From Coriolopsis trogii (lineage: Eukaryota > Basidiomycota > Agaricomycetes > Polyporales > Polyporaceae), in contig JAHYIO010000001.1 in the NCBI GenBank assembly GCA_020543525.1, forward strand, positions 496,001 to 560,000: 64,000 bases of DNA. The letters are read 5' to 3'. Position numbers and translations under genes: made by a program. Positions 23,455 through 34,320 of this stretch are shown in pieces. Below the pieces are notes generated by a model, which worked only from the letters and a program-made list of their open reading frames with translations, did no database searches and had not been told where the DNA came from. The number at the start of each line of letters is the position of its first letter. Position 1 is the stretch's first letter.

Positions 23455-25341
23455 TTACATATTCGCTTCCGACAAGACATAACACTCCAAGACCGGACTC
23501 CAGACATACTCGTGCCTCATCACGGCACTCAACACTCGATACGCCTCCAAGTCCGCGTACGGCACATTCGTCCGTGGGTCCAAATACTTCGCGACTTTGC
23601 CCGTAATAGGACACATTTGAGTTGGTCGTGCTACGCGTGTGCGTGTCCGTCAGTTGTATTTGGTGCATGCGACATACGGCTCCACTCACCAAGAGGTCGT
23701 CCTTTGGCCAAGTAAACGCGCGCATTTTCCCAATCTGCATGGTCACCGAACATTGCCGTCATGGTGCTCTTCCACGTCGGCCGGGGCGCCTTGTCTGTCT
23801 GCCCGAGCTCATGCACGACGTACTGTTTCGCAACCGTCTCCTTGCGTTCGATGGGACGAGCGGGCGGTAGTGGTGGCGGGACAGGCATTGGAGGCATCGT
23901 CAGAGGAGCCGTATATATCGGAGAAGACGGAGACATCATCGTCGATGATGCTTGTGGCATGACTGAGCCCGTAGACGGTGTGTGAGACGAGAAGGGCCCA
24001 GGAAATGCTGGAGATATCGAAGGGCCCGTCCCGGGGGGAGAAGCTTGAGACGACGAAGGGTGAAAGTACAGGGGACGCGTAGGAGGAGGAGGCCATTGTT
24101 GAAACGGTGTCGGGCTTTGCGGTGTAGCCGATGAGGGGCTTGGAGGCACAGGAGACGCATACTGCGGTGAGTATTGTACAGGAGAATACTGCCTAGCGAG
24201 GTGAGCGGGTGGGTAGGAATATTGTGCAGGATTGTGCGAGTATGGCGTAGGGTGAGACACAGTGGGAGATGTTGCAGCGGTCTTAGATGGATACCGGTAG
24301 GGAGTATAGGCACTTGCAGACGGGCCGGGTCCTGATGGTGCACGTGATGGGGTGGACGAGACGGTGGGAGCAGGAGGTTGCACCAAGACTGTTACCTCTT
24401 CCTTCTTGCTGACCCACCTAATCAGCGGGCCTTGTACACTCGTCCTGACAACCCGCGCCTTCTTGCGTTTCTCTTCCTCAAGGGTCAGGTAGTTCTTATG
24501 CTCCGCAATGTTGCCTGCTTCCATGTCCAAAGCACGTTTGATCAGCTCCGTTTGCGTCGGTGCTTTTATCACCGTCTTGACGCGTTTTGGTGCCGAGGAT
24601 TGCTGAACAATTTGGGTAAGTTGAACGGCAAAAAAGAGAGGGAAAGGAGAGGAATGATTGCACCTTGCGGACTTCATCCCTGACTCTGTTAACGGCTGCT
24701 GCAGTGTTCGCGATTGTATGAGCGCGCATACTGTGCCTCCGACCACCCATAACACTTGGGGCAGGCATAGTCCCGTCTGTGGACTCCGCATTCTCCTCCA
24801 ATACCTCTCCGGTCTCTGCATTGACCGCAACGCCCAGGGACACACGTCGCTTGAGCTTCTTCGCCTTCTCCTTGTCTTGGGAAGGGGGCACAATGGCGGA
24901 AGGGTTGAACGTTGCGGCTTGACGCGAGTGGGCAAGTGCAGTAATGCGTTCAAGATGAGTTCTTGCGGTCTACGTGACATTCTTCGTGATTATTGGGTTT
25001 CACATGACGAGTGGGGGAAGTCGATCGCTAGGTACCTTGCGGACACGCGATTCTTCTTGACGAATGAGCTTCTCGGCCGCGGCATCGACGTCCTCTTGTG
25101 CGCCTTCTTCGTCTGTAGACTCGAAGTCGGACTCGAAGACATCTTCCTCGTCTGTACAGTTTTGAGTAAGTTACGGCAAGATTGAGGGATACTGAGCGGA
25201 CGCGCCTTTGTCTAATGCGAAGTCAGCATCCTCCTCGACATCTTGCCCCAGTTCTTCTGCCTTGAACTCTGCAAGGGCGGCCTCCATGCGGTTGCCCGCT
25301 GTTGAACGCTTCGGACGACGGGCCACAAGAGATTCATCCAT
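23455..25341 (-). CDS. VPS72: SWR1 complex subunit VPS72/YL1
   Basis: Histone H2A.Z-H2B chaperone subunit of the SWR1 chromatin remodeller. The N-terminus MDESLVARRPKRSTAGNRMEAALAEF is the YL1 hallmark, followed by the acidic segment EEDVFESDFESTDEE that binds H2A.Z-H2B in homologues. A basic coiled middle (RKKARVV, RWVSKKEEVTVLV) comes next, then a Pro/Ser/Tyr-rich linker of roughly 190 residues. The YL1_C domain follows: YVVHELGQTDKAPRPTWKS, then, after an intron, PITGKVAKYLDPRTNVPYADL. The protein ends WSPVLECYVLSEANM. The long disordered linker makes it closer to yeast Swc2 in build than to the shorter human YL1. It heads divergently from the mitochondrial ribosomal protein gene, with 209 bp between starts. 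Confidence 0.9.
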
Positions 25342-25550
25342 TGTATACAGAGTGACAAGCACGACGAGAGGGTTTCGGCCTGGCAGCAGGAGGCAGGAAA
25401 GAGAGAGGGAAAGAGAAAGACTCCAGGAGCAACAGACACAAATAACGCGAGTAGACGCGCACGTGCCAGTTTCCAGCTTTCCCCGAGTGGCTTCACCGTT
25501 GCTCCGAGTAGCTCTCTCCGCTGTCTTTTGCTGTCTGCTCGCCGTTTGTC
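25342..25550. promoter_or_regulatory. Divergent promoter, VPS72 / mitoribosomal protein
   Basis: 209 bp between two opposed ATG codons, so both promoters must lie here. A purine-rich tract (gagagagggaaagaga) sits near 25398. No TATA box seen. Confidence 0.5.
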
Positions 25551-26109
25551 ATGCCGCGCAAGCCAAAAACCATTCCCGGGCCATCAAGGCTCTCTGGCAT
25601 CCTTGCCCGCCTCACTCAAGAGCCTCGGCCTTACCTTCCGAACTTGAGAAGCCTGAAGCTCACTTATGCCTACCGGAACGATCATTTCGGCGCACGGTAC
25701 GTGCCTTTGTGTCTCGTGTTTGCGTCATCCTTCATCGACTCTTTTGTAGACATTTTGTGAAGGAAGATCTCCCGCGCATACGATATGCGAACCCAACCAT
25801 CGACATCGAGGTAAACAAGCCGCTCAAGACTAAGGAGGAGACGTGGAGGCCAGAAATGGTGGTCGAACTGAGTGCGTGTACAATTACCTGGATTTTTACC
25901 CCCACTCATTATATCCATCTGTAGAGAATGGGGCGACGCACACCCTCGACATGGGGGGCAAGTGGTCATCTGCCATCTTCCACGAACTCATGGACCTTAC
26001 GGCAGGGGCATGGTGGCAGAGGTGGAAGAACGAGCAAGCTGCTTCCGGTACCCCTGCTACGCCCCCGCCTCCACAAAAGAGGAGTGGCGCTGCTGCTGTC
26101 CTTCCCTGA
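25551..26109 (+). CDS. Mitochondrial ribosomal protein, L51/S25/CI-B8 family
   Basis: A small basic protein of about 140 residues in three exons. After splicing, LRSLKLTYAYRNDHFGARHFVKEDLPRIRYANPTIDIEV matches the thioredoxin-like L51/S25/CI-B8 fold found in mitoribosomal proteins (MRPS25/mS25, yeast Mrp49/mL61). The phrase RHFVKEDLPRIRYANP is the most diagnostic part. Both introns use clean sites (GCACG|gtacgt...tag|ACATTT and GAACTGA|gtgcgt...tag|AGAATG). The C-terminus WWQRWKNEQAASGTPATPPPP is fungal-type and low complexity at the end. Which subunit it is cannot be settled by eye. Confidence 0.75.
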
Positions 26110-26856
26110 CGGTCTTGTCTACGACATTCCTTCCTGCCATCTCCCGACCGCGCTCGCTCATGCTCCCACCCCTACACTGTACTTTATCCACTCATAGTCG
26201 TCTAGAGCGAATGTCAGGAACACAACTTTTTCCCGCAGGTCAAACGGCGTCTTGGTGCGTGAACAGGTGCATACGTCGCAGTGTGAGTTGTCACGTTCTT
26301 GGTAGAGTCGGACAAGTCAACACCTTGTCCACCGCATGTCAGTCTCCTAGTCCCACATTGGCAATACAATGGTGAGTCGTATTGTACACAAATGTGACCA
26401 TTACAGCGTGGTCCATGACGATGCAGAAGAACACCACTTGATCCTCATACAACAACAGTCGATTCACAACTCGCCAGGCACCAGTTAATAGATACACCTA
26501 CTCTGCCAGTAGCAGTCTATTCAGTGCTCCACCTCGCACATCCATTCCGAATGCTCAAGCGGTCAGCGTCTTTTTCATGTACGAAGGAAGGAAGGCTCAA
26601 GCTCGGGACAAATAAACGGCTGTAGTCTTAGAGCACCCCCTGCGATAATGCGACATTGGAAGTTTGGCAGCCGCGCCTCCTGCGGAAGGTCCGTGTGAGC
26701 CTGGCCAGTATCCAGTTAGTCGGCGCGAAGAGAGCTGAGCATGCTGTAAGCGAAGTTGTCAACGCACCCTTCCTATACGACTGCCTTGGACTCGTCAAAG
26801 CGTCGTCGGAGCCCAGCTTCCGTCTATTCCTCCGGTAATCTACACTATCCCAGACG
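26110..26856. other. Convergent gap, mitoribosomal protein / F-box copy 2
   Basis: About 750 bp of shared 3' flank with no supported gene. Confidence 0.4.
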
Positions 26857-28641
26857 CTAGCGCGGTTTATTCTTGTCCACAAGATCCCAAAAGTCTACAC
26901 TCAAGGTGCGTGTGGCTCCTTGCCACGACTCCGTCTCTCCGTCTGCCTGTTTGGAATTCGGGCGGTGCGGGTCACTTCTTTTTATGGGATCCCAGGTCTC
27001 TGCACTTGATTTGCTCTGTTGTTCCGAGGCGGACCGCACATCAGCTGGCAAACGTAGGTACTTAGAACGTGGCTGACTACGGGATGTCTGATGGAACAGA
27101 ACTCACAGGTATAATTGCGCACAACCTCCGTGTTTAATGTGAGATCCGTTGTGCCAGCGAGCCAACGGTTCGAGTGAGTCAGTGACCTCCTCCACCAGGG
27201 GTTAGCACCGGGAAGCGGGTGCATGTCCATGATGAGGACGTCTATGGACCGCACTTGTTTGAACCTTTTGGTCTGTTCTGCGAGAACCTCCATCATGGAA
27301 CGCTGGCAAAACGAGGTGATGTGGATAGCGTCGACTATGAACGCGATCCTACGAAGGGAAACCTCGGAGTCGACATGTATGCCACGTAAGATTAATCCCG
27401 TGCGATATGCCATGGATTTCGGTACCAGTACTCTTGGTCGAGAAGCTATCCCAGATGTCGGAGGCGCCGCCGATTTGTGTGTGGGTTCGCCATATGCATC
27501 GGTGTCTGACTCATACATATCATTGACGTCGGTGATGTTGATCTCGACAACTTCCAATGCTTGGAAGGATGGTACTGGGAAATTGAACGAGCTGCCTACA
27601 CAATTCATCGTGAGCGGCGATATGCTAGGCAGAGCCATTCGGTTGCAGCACTCACCGGAAACTGCCTTCAAGTTCAGGCCTGGACGCGAAGTATGATTGG
27701 GTATGCATGTAGCGAACTTGTTGACCGATTGTCCGTATGGGTGTATTGGGTCGCTGAGTTGTTGGACAGACCGAAATCTTCCATCCCCCTTCATTGCCAG
27801 ATGCAAATGTCATATTAGTTCCAAACCAACAGCATGCATTCCGGAAGGTTACCCGCACCAGAAGTGTCAAGGTCCTCAGCTTCGCGCAAATCGTTTGTCG
27901 ATACAGTGCACGAAGCCGACGACTAACTTCAGCTTCGGCCTCGGGATGCATCCACGGTACGTGGAGACTCAGAACCTGGAGATCCCGGAGCGACCAGATG
28001 AGTCTAAAGATGTTGATGATCGATTCAGGCCGGGTGGAGTCGGACCGCCAACTCTGAATCGTGAGTTCTACGATCGGGAATCGAGCAATAAGGATGTTGT
28101 ACCGAAGGGGATATCCTGTGGACCAGGCGGGTGCTGACTGTGCTGTTGATTCGGATGAATGCGAGTCACGATAATAGCATAGGCATCGGAGATTGCAGAG
28201 CTTTGTGACGAGAGTATCGCAAGCGTAAGGGATATACGACCCTCCCCACCGATTTGGAATAACAAGACATTGAACGAGACACGCAAGGGACTCGGATGGG
28301 TGATTCGTGATGGTTCGCAGGAAGAGGTCAAACTGCTCACGGGTCCCAAACTTGACCACGCGATACAGGTTGTGGCGAGACTGTCGGAGCCAAGCATGGC
28401 AAGTAAGAGCAGACATTCTGTAGCAAAAATGTGTGGTGTCCACGTCCGACAAATGATCCCACTGGATCCATGCAAGGTGGCCTGGTCGGGGATGTGAGTC
28501 CATGAGGTCGATGATATGTTCCCAGACTTCGACGGGCAGGGAGGAGCCGCCGCGATCCATCGAATTGGTCGAAGAGTCCTGAGGGCGCAGTGCAAGGATG
28601 GGGATAGGCAGGGACGCGCTGAGAGGAGGCACAGATTCCAT
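26857..28641 (-). CDS. F-box-like/LRR protein (copy 2)
   Basis: Probable SCF substrate adaptor. The F-box-like core is LPVEVWEHIIDLMDSHP, followed by TCHAWLRQSRHNLYRVVKF. Repeat-like segments include LCNLRCLCYY and LRDLQVLSLHVPW. The first intron begins gtaacc immediately after LTLLVR, the same residue as in copy 1, and reading resumes GDGRFRSVQQLSDPIHPYGQSV. A second intron (gtgagt to gtag) leads to SSFNFPVPSFQALEVVEI. A third leads from VVRNYT into a charged tail ending FWDLVDKNKPR at 26857. An alternative start is the internal Met at MDRGGSS. It is shared with copy 1 only in part and is strongly diverged, suggesting an old duplication. Substrate unknown. Confidence 0.7.
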
Positions 28642-28927
28642 AGCCTATGTCTTCGACAGTACTTATAGACGGTGAAAGCGAGCGCTAGAAGCCACACTGC
28701 CCAGTCACTGCCCTATTCATAGGGAAACAATGCGGATTTCCGGGCGGCTTCGGCGATATAGGGGGCCAAACGCACTTGACGGCGAGAGAAGTAAGAGCAC
28801 AGGATCTTGATAACCTGGAACGACACGACTGCCTGGTCGCCGAACGAATACATGGAGTCGTCATCAAGTCACAACAGCACAAACAGTTGCAGCTAGGCTA
28901 TGAGCAGACATCATTTTCTGCGCCGCG

Positions 28928-30056
28928 TTATGACGGCTGAGGGTATGCTTCTGCCAAAGCAGCGGCAACGTCACGTAAGCGCGCGGCTGGGATGAGCATC
29001 ATTCGTCCCCCGGTGTCGAGTCCAAACGCCTCAGCGTCCCTCGGTTGCGCATGCGTGAATGTATAGTCCAATGTATGTGTTGCAAACTGCACCACGATCG
29101 CCCATGAGACACTATAAGCCCTGTAGTTGCAACAACAGCGTACCTTGCGAATGTATTCATCCTCGGGATGGAAAGGGAATACGCCAGCTGCAGGGGCGGG
29201 CTCGGACTGCTTCTGACGTTTCGCACGTGGAGCAGCGGCTTCAAGTTCAGCAGCCTCTTCGGCCGTCAAGCGATATACTCGGGAGATGATGAGGAAGTAT
29301 TTGAAGTCGTAGGGCTCATTCTGCGGGAAAACGTGAGGAGTTGGCAAAGTGCGTTTGACGTGACAACCAGGACACCGGAAGGGGCGGGGGAGGATGAATG
29401 AGGGTCATTAAGAGACAACGTACATCGTCCAAAGCCCACTGAATTTCGTCCGCGAGCATCCGGTACATATGCGGCACAATTTGCACCGGCATGTTGATCA
29501 GCCTCTCGGAGAAGATGAACCCGACATGTTCAGAGCCGCAAATGCCATTGGGCCCCAGCAATGCTTGGAGCTTCGAATGTAAGGTGGCATCGGGTGATGC
29601 CTTTTCGAGGATATATGCGATGAGAGCCTTGATAGACGGTCTGTCCTGCAAGAGGGTTGCGGTCAAGACATACAGTAACAAAAACGAAGCCGCCGTGACA
29701 TACCCTGTGTACATGAAGGTTCAGCGCGGTAAGGACCGCGTACGGATCGCTCTCTCGACCGTCGCATTTGACGGTTGTACCGACGAGAGGCTGGGCGAGG
29801 ATGAGGTCCGCGAGATCATGTACGGGCAATAGCTGGGAGTCCGCACTGAACAGTTGCGTAAGGAGACGCTTCAGAGCAAGAAAATCGATGTCTGGATTGG
29901 GGTCGAAAAACTCGAAATCAACGTCAACAAGACTCTACTGGCGTGCAACTCAGCGAAAGGTAGCAAGGTGAGATGCTGGCCGAAGCGACATACGCGGTCC
30001 GAATCGGATTCGTTGTCAGAAGAGGGGTCATCAGCTTTCTGCTTTCGCTTAGCCAT
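28928..30056 (-). CDS. BCP1: BCP1/BCCIP family nuclear protein
   Basis: Yeast Bcp1 is a nuclear chaperone for ribosomal protein Rpl23 and is linked to nuclear export; BCCIP is the animal counterpart. The acidic N-terminus MAKRKQKADDPSSDNESDS joins after an intron to VDVDFEFFDPNPDIDF. Then follow HDLADLILAQPLVGTTVKCD, SDPYAVLTALNLHV, SIKALIAYIL, the strongly conserved VGFIFSERLINMPVQIVP, and MLADEIQWALDD. The last exons carry FPFHPEDEYI, then TLDYTFTHAQPRDAEAFGL and DTGGRMMLIPAARL. The gene has about seven short introns and length near 290 residues is typical. It lies head-to-tail behind VPS35 (same strand). Confidence 0.9.
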
Positions 30057-30472
30057 GTTTCTTTCGTTCGCTTGGGTCCCGTAGAACACTTGAGGTATGT
30101 GCAGGGCACTGTGGACGAGAGGAGGTCTCGGAGTCGATGAAGGCAAGTGTCAAGGTCGAGAAATCTGCCCAAGTCTTGCACGTGCCTTCACTATGTATGC
30201 GCGCTTGCGAGGCTCTAGAGAGACAACCCCGACCATGAACACAATGTTGTGAGCATATGCATGCAGAAGGCAGGGAAAACGTGATGAACAAAAGTATGAG
30301 AGGGAATAGCAAATGCATTATACACGTGAAGAACGTAAAGGTATCTACCGAGCCACAACAGACAACATAGTGTACGAAAAAGAACCAAATAGTTGCAAGT
30401 GAGGTCCATTCCTTCCAAACGCAACCACCCTCGACGGCCCCTTTCCGCACTCAAGTACTCAGACCTGGATGT
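30057..30472. other. Intergenic, VPS35 3' end to BCP1 start
   Basis: About 415 bp; BCP1 promoter plus VPS35 3' flank. Nothing distinctive. Confidence 0.35.
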
Positions 30473-33400
30473 TCAGCGCGCAGGAATGCCCATCTTGATG
30501 AACGCCCCGACGACGTCCACATCGTCCCACCTCAAACTCGACTCGCTCGCTTCTTCGGCGCTCTCTGCTGCTGCTGCTGCGGCGGCCTTCTTCGTCTGGA
30601 TGTACATGAGCGTGTTCCGGAAGTGGCGAGTAATCATCTCCGGTGTCTGAACACCCTCCAAAAGCCCTGGTGGTGCGCGCTGCGAGGGGTGTACGTCTGG
30701 CGAGGCGATGTTGTCGATCGCGCCCGTGATGAGCTCGACAAGACTATTGACAAACTTCGGTGTGATCTACATTGGGTGAATGACAATCGGTCAGCAGCCT
30801 GGTAAACGTGTGGATTGGGTAGGACTCACCGTCGGGGCACCTCGGTCGAGGTAGTACAAATATTTATCGAGGGTGTCGCAGTAGAGCTGAATGGTGATGA
30901 TCTCCTCGGTAGCAGAGTTGGCAATCCGGAGTGCCTTCTGAAGGCATTCAAGCACACGTTTGCTGTCTTGCAATGGGAACTATGGGTCGATACTCATCAG
31001 TCCTCGACATTCACATCTGATTAGTTGCGGAGCATTCGACTTACCGCCTTCTTCTCTCCATCCTCCTTCGCAGCCCCATTCTGCTCTGTCTCCTTCTCCG
31101 CTCCTTCTGCGACTTCCTCCGCAGAATCCTCCTGCCACCATAGGTGGCTCGCAAGGTTGACAGCATTCGCTTGATGCGACTTCTTCAACAGCTTAGCTCC
31201 ATGCAACGCCGCTTTCGTGACCAGCGTGTCGTAATTATCCTCGCTAAACACCCTCGCGTTCTGCAGTGTGCCGATGATAAGCGTGATCGCCTGGAGTTGC
31301 GCACGGCTCTCTGATATGCTGTCTTCGTACACCGAGAACGCATCGACATACATGTCGTACGTGAGGTTCTCGAAACCGCATTCGTCTGCGATCTGTGCCG
31401 CCAGCAAGAACAAGCGTAATGCAATCGCGGGAGCATCGACTTCCGTGGAGAGGATCGAGTTGAGCTGGCGCACGAACTTGAGGATTGTCGATACTTTGGA
31501 CTGCCAGCCGTCCTCGAGATGTTCCCTATTCTTGTACCGTCGACATAACTTGATAGCGGATGTGATGAGGGCAGGATATGTGAATCGCATTCGCTCCCCG
31601 CCAGTCTCGAAGTGACGTCGTGCAGTTTGCAGGATCTGTCATTCGCTCAACGACGGGGTAAACATATGAAGGGCGAGTACACGTACCTCGAACTGCACGT
31701 CCAAGTTCTCTGACTTGAACAGATGTACCATCCGAGCAACCCAACCCTGTTCCTCCGCCATCTCTTCCCGTTCAGGGTGATAAGGTCCTCTCCTCGAATC
31801 CTTCCCACCCATCTGTTGGCCATGTGCTCCAGGCCCGGTACCCGCATCCGCTTGGTCGCGGATAAGGACATGGCAAAGCTCGAGGATACCGTTCACGTCT
31901 TCTGGTGTCTCAATGATAGTCTCATTCTTGAGTACTGATGAGATGAGCGAATGTGCAAGCGTGCGGCGGGTAGAGTACGGTTGTTGCGTGAGGAGCGCGG
32001 TGTACTGTTGCAGCGCAAGTAGGGTGAGAACAGACTGATACGAGTTGATCGGCGCCTGGAGGAGGGAAGAGAGGTTCGCAATGGTCTGCGGGTGATGGAG
32101 ATCCGGGCTATTAAACTGTAAGTCTTAGGTCCTGAGCGAGTTGCGCGCATACACGCACCTATCTGTGAACTCCTTGATTTTCTCGGCGGCAAATCCGAGA
32201 ATCTGATCAACGTATTCGAGGCGGTCGGGATAACAGCTTAATGATAGATTCGTGAGGGAGACCAGGAGGGCAGTGATATCTTGTATTGAGAGGTCTGGAC
32301 GGGCCTGTAAGGGTTTATATGCATGATTCACATTGAGGCTATATGAAGGAAAGCGTATGGGACACTCACCTTGATGAGTTCCACCACTTGGTGCCAGAAG
32401 ACCTCAAAGAGCTGCACGTTTTCTGGAACACCTCTGAACTTCTTCACCTGCTCTGGCTCAGGGCCCTCCTTCTCCTTCTCCTTCCCCTTGCCGTTCTTCT
32501 CCGCGTCACCACCCTCCACACTTCCATTGACCGTTGTCGGTGACGTAGGTTCAGGTTTCTCAGACGCGACGGGGCTCGTCGGCGTTGAGCCCCATTCATT
32601 GCCAATGGCGGTTGTTGACTCGGTCGTCGGAGAGGTGGCGCTGTACCCGTTCTGCCGCACGCCCCGTGCCTGCTTCACTTTCTCCGCAAGACGCTTAGCA
32701 GCAGCCTCCTCTTGCCGCTTGGTCTCTTCGGGGTCCTCGTTCTCGGCTTCCCGCGCGGCGTATGCCGCAAGACGGTCGATGAGGGCAATGACAATCTGTT
32801 TGATGTTCACTTTCGGGTGCAGTTGCGCGGTGGCAGATAGGAAAGGGCCGAGTGTGTAGAGGTGGAACTCGTCAGTGAAGACTTGGATGACAACCTCCAT
32901 GAGATATTCCTGGGCGATGACGTCCTTGCAAACGACTATTTGCTGGAGGATACTTGGGAGGATGTTTGTCTGATACATGTTCAAGTCGACGCCATCGAGC
33001 TGGCTGAGACGGACGAGGTTCGTGCCGACGAGAATGCGCAACTCCTTTCGCTCCATCTCGCGCTTCTCGCGGTCTCTCGAGTGTCCCTGATGTTGCAAAC
33101 GTACCCACAGCTTGTTCATCTCGATGAAGTTCGTAAGTACGAAGTTGATAGAGTCTTGAAGGTTGCCCTTGGGTCTACTGCGCGTCAGCCTCGGGCACAA
33201 AGGAGTCGTACAGAGGACGTACCCGGCATCATCTCCTACTGGTAGGTGATCCCTCGTCTGTCCGCTCAGATAATGACGGAGGAATAACCCTCTGATCGGG
33301 TGCAGCACTCCCCGCGACATCTCTAGCATATCCTTCATGACCTCCTTGACTGGCGCGTCCGGAATGGACATGTACACGGAACCGACGGTGATCATGAGGT

Positions 33401-33836
33401 AGAGGCGGGGGACGATATTGCCGGCGTATTGTACAAGTTCGTAGAGGTCGGCAAGGTGGTGCCGGTTTTGAACGTGCGCGTCGTATAGATAGTTGGATAA
33501 ATGACGAAGAGCATCGAAAACAGCCATATCTTTGGATGGCTGCGTCAATGTATGCGCGCACAGGATCGAACAGAGACGCACAGAGTTCATAGTACTGTTT
33601 GGGGGAAAGCGAGGATGTCCGTAGCTCGGCCAACATGAGACTCGCACTCTTGAGTGCGTCCATGAGTTGGTCCAATTCCTAGGTTGCAAACCACGTTCAG
33701 GTAGAGCGCAATGTATGATGTAAAGTGCACGGACGAGATGCCTCTTCATCTGCTGGACCTGGATCTTCACAGTGCTTAGGGACTCGCTGAGCAGCTTACC
33801 CTCCTCCATCGGCCCCGCCGCGGGTGTCGCAGACAT
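30473..33836 (-). CDS. VPS35: Retromer subunit VPS35
   Basis: The alpha-solenoid scaffold of the retromer cargo-selective complex, which returns receptors from endosome to Golgi. Seen: the start [20 protein letters not shown], then [20 protein letters not shown], and [38 protein letters not shown], whose PRLYL motif contacts VPS26 in the family. Then [27 protein letters not shown] and [17 protein letters not shown] Ser/Thr/Pro/Glu-rich insert of about 90 residues around 32470-32720 sits between solenoid repeats, an expansion also common in other basidiomycetes. The C-terminal half has [22 protein letters not shown] VPS29-binding repeats and ends MGIPAR. An Ala-rich run ([15 protein letters not shown]) sits near the end. 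Several short introns; the initial unspliced frame after MKRHL is intronic. Confidence 0.94.
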
Positions 33837-34320
33837 GATTGAGCTAAAGGAAGCCTAGAGAAGAGCGCAAGAGTAGCTGATATGCCAACTGCGTGTCTCC
33901 TGGCACCAGTTGGTATGAGGTGAAGCAATAGTGGGAAGGTAGAGGAGAAGTGACGAACCGGAAGCGCAGCAGAGCGCTGGACAGTGGACTTGGGGCGCGT
34001 CAGCGTTTCGCGCCTACTCAACGCGCGTCGACGATAACTACATACATATGCTCCCCCTTCCGGGTCACAAGCTCGATCCACGAACTCCAGACATCGCGAC
34101 TATACAATTCAAGATGTCTCAATACTCAGTAGCACTAACAGCACTGTAATGATACCCGATGAAGCCAGCCTGATAACACCCCATACTCGTCGTTCCGATA
34201 CGAACACGATATAGTATACTGCTGGTCATTAATCTACATGGTTTGCGTTGTGAGAGCTAGATAACGAGAGAGGAAAACGGTGCGACTAAGGTCAAGAATC
34301 CCTGCGGAAGCGTATATTAC
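33837..34320. other. Intergenic, RPB1 3' end to VPS35 start
   Basis: About 480 bp. A CpG-rich patch with several GCGCG steps (33990-34030) sits 150-200 bp upstream of the VPS35 ATG and is likely promoter. The remainder is AT-richer RPB1 3' flank. Confidence 0.4.
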
